Shown here one piece after another: positions 4,533-5,542 of a DNA stretch of 5,542 bases. A program made the translations under genes and the position numbers. The number at the start of each line of letters is the position of its first letter. Positions within the stretch are counted from its first letter, which is position 1. The notes under the pieces are model-generated. The model saw only the letters and a list, made by a program, of their open reading frames with translations, was not told the origin of the DNA and did not search any database. The DNA comes from Phycisphaerae bacterium (GTDB lineage: Bacteria; Planctomycetota; Phycisphaerae; Sedimentisphaerales; Anaerohalosphaeraceae), in assembly GCA_007121565.1 (NCBI GenBank), contig SKKI01000279.1:1-5542 (forward strand). Reading direction: 5' to 3'.

Positions 4533-5542
4533 ATGTTGCATGGAGCCGACATCCTGACGGCACAAGCGGAATTTGAGGCCTTTCTGGATGGCCTTGATCA
4601 AGTATTTTTCCGGTGTTATTGGCTGGATGACGCCATCCGATTGGCGTATGTCAGCGGGTCCGTCGAGCGGTGGACCGGCGTGTCGCCCAGTGCGTTTGTC
4701 GACGATGGCCGCGACTGGCTTGAACAGATCCATCCGACCGATCGCCATATCCTGCCGGAGGCGATCGCCGCCGCAGCCGCGGAGTGCCGGGAGGCGTTCA
4801 CGGTTGACTATCGTCTGGCTGCCGGCAAGGCGGTGCGCATAGTTCGCCATACGGCCCGGCGCGCTTCCAAGGGTGAGGGCTTGCCGGTCTGCTGGAACGG
4901 CTGCATTGAAGACATCACCGCGCTGCGGCAGGCCCAGAAGGATTTGGAGCGAACCCAGCTTTTACAGAACATGGGGCGGCTGGCCGCCGGTATCGCGCAC
5001 GAGATCAATACGCCGATTCAGTTTATCGGCGACAATCTGCATTTTCTGGCAGAGGCGTGGGAGGCGCTGTGCCTGCAATACAGACACCAGCAGCAGAACC
5101 TTCGACAGGCAGGGCTTGAGTGTCAGTCCGGGGCGCCGGGCCCGTCGGAGTTGTCGTTTATCCTCAGTGAGGCCCCGGACGCGATTCGCCAGAGTCTGGA
5201 GGGTATCGAGCGCATCAGCACATTGGTCGCGGCGATGCGCGACTTTTCACATCTGAACGAACGGCGCATGGCCAGGGCGGATTTGAATCGCGTTATTCAC
5301 AGCTCCTTGACGCTGCTGCGAAACGAGTTGAAATACACCGTTGAGGTGAAAACGGAACTGGATTCGGCGCTGTCGGAGGTGTATTGTTCAACCGATGAGA
5401 TCAGCCAGGCGATGATAAATCTGCTAATCAATGCCGGCCACAGTATCAAAGACAAGATTGATAAGGGGCTGTATAAGCGCGGGCAGATTTGTGTGCGGAC
5501 ACGCCGCATCGACGATCAGGCGGAGATTTCAATCGCGGATAA
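4533..5542 (+). CDS. PAS-domain sensor histidine kinase (3' end outside window)
   Basis: The frame from ATG 4533 has no stop for 336 codons and runs off the window. Residues 14-135 look like a PAS domain of the PAS_3 type: FFRCYW, YVSGSVERWTGVSP, WLEQIHPTDR (62-71), FTVDYRL, and the closing GCIEDITALRQAQ linker. A short coiled segment leads to the phosphoacceptor H-box GRLAAGIAHEINTPIQFIGD (148-167) with H156. The X-region is GIERISTLVAAMRDFSH, and the ATPase N-box is INLLINAGHSI with N296 and N300. The sequence ends at EISIAD, just before the expected D-x-G-x-G box. No membrane helix or signal peptide is visible, so a cytoplasmic sensor is likely; its signal is unknown. An in-frame TAA at 4527 excludes an earlier start, but the ribosome site is poor (AGGGG 12 bases upstream). 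A transcription unit separate from the flagellins is likely. The HEINTPIQF H-box differs from the HEIRNPL-type of flagellar regulators such as FlrB, so a motility role is not implied. Confidence 0.9.
   Translation, partial: MLHGADILTAQAEFEAFLDGLDQVFFRCYWLDDAIRLAYVSGSVERWTGVSPSAFVDDGRDWLEQIHPTDRHILPEAIAAAAAECREAFTVDYRLAAGKAVRIVRHTARRASKGEGLPVCWNGCIEDITALRQAQKDLERTQLLQNMGRLAAGIAHEINTPIQFIGDNLHFLAEAWEALCLQYRHQQQNLRQAGLECQSGAPGPSELSFILSEAPDAIRQSLEGIERISTLVAAMRDFSHLNERRMARADLNRVIHSSLTLLRNELKYTVEVKTELDSALSEVYCSTDEISQAMINLLINAGHSIKDKIDKGLYKRGQICVRTRRIDDQAEISIAD

Overview
The window carries two tandem flagellin–chaperone cassettes (fliC1–fliS1, fliC2–fliS2) from a flagellated bacterium. It is flanked on the left by an IS21-family transposon remnant and a leftward pyrE, and on the right by the 5' part of a PAS-domain histidine kinase gene that runs off the window. 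FliA-type (sigma-28) promoters, GGAG-type ribosome binding sites, moderate-to-high GC coding DNA and a soluble kinase with a HEINTPIQF-type H-box suggest a Gram-negative lineage. The flagellin core (RELMRADIAVL, RNANDAISMLQT, LAEQAATGSYS) resembles, from memory, flagellins of Desulfobacterota and some Planctomycetota. The sequence alone does not settle the phylum.

Layout. 1-233 (+): the last 43 codons of an IstA-like transposase overlap the start of an IstB-like helper ATPase, which is cut off after about 25 recognisable residues. 291-815 (-): pyrE, complete, with a good sigma-70-type promoter at 851-880. 816-1147: a divergent control region that also holds the sigma-28 promoter of the first flagellin. 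1148-1963 (+) flagellin 1, a long stem-loop, then 2077-2436 (+) fliS1 and a strong intrinsic terminator at 2474-2508. 2509-2928: a non-coding stretch of about 420 bp with an A/T-tract block, a perfect 9-bp inverted repeat and the second sigma-28 promoter. 2929-3741 (+) flagellin 2, two stem-loops, then 3936-4295 (+) fliS2 and a second intrinsic terminator at 4355-4386. 4533-5542 (+): PAS/histidine kinase, incomplete.

How the genes work together. FliS binds newly made flagellin, keeps it from polymerising in the cytoplasm and brings it to the export gate. Each flagellin here has its own FliS immediately downstream, in a unit with its own late-class promoter and terminator. The two units share promoter geometry (identical spacing, and -10-to-ATG distances of 107 and 106 nt) and overall layout: a stem-loop near the mRNA 5' end, and a strong stem-loop lacking a U-tract between flagellin and fliS. 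Both look like products of one duplication followed by divergence. The recurrent stem-loops may keep the flagellin part of the transcript more abundant than the fliS part. That is an inference, and the most interesting testable idea in the window.

I saw no CRISPR array, tRNA, rRNA or clearly new enzyme system.
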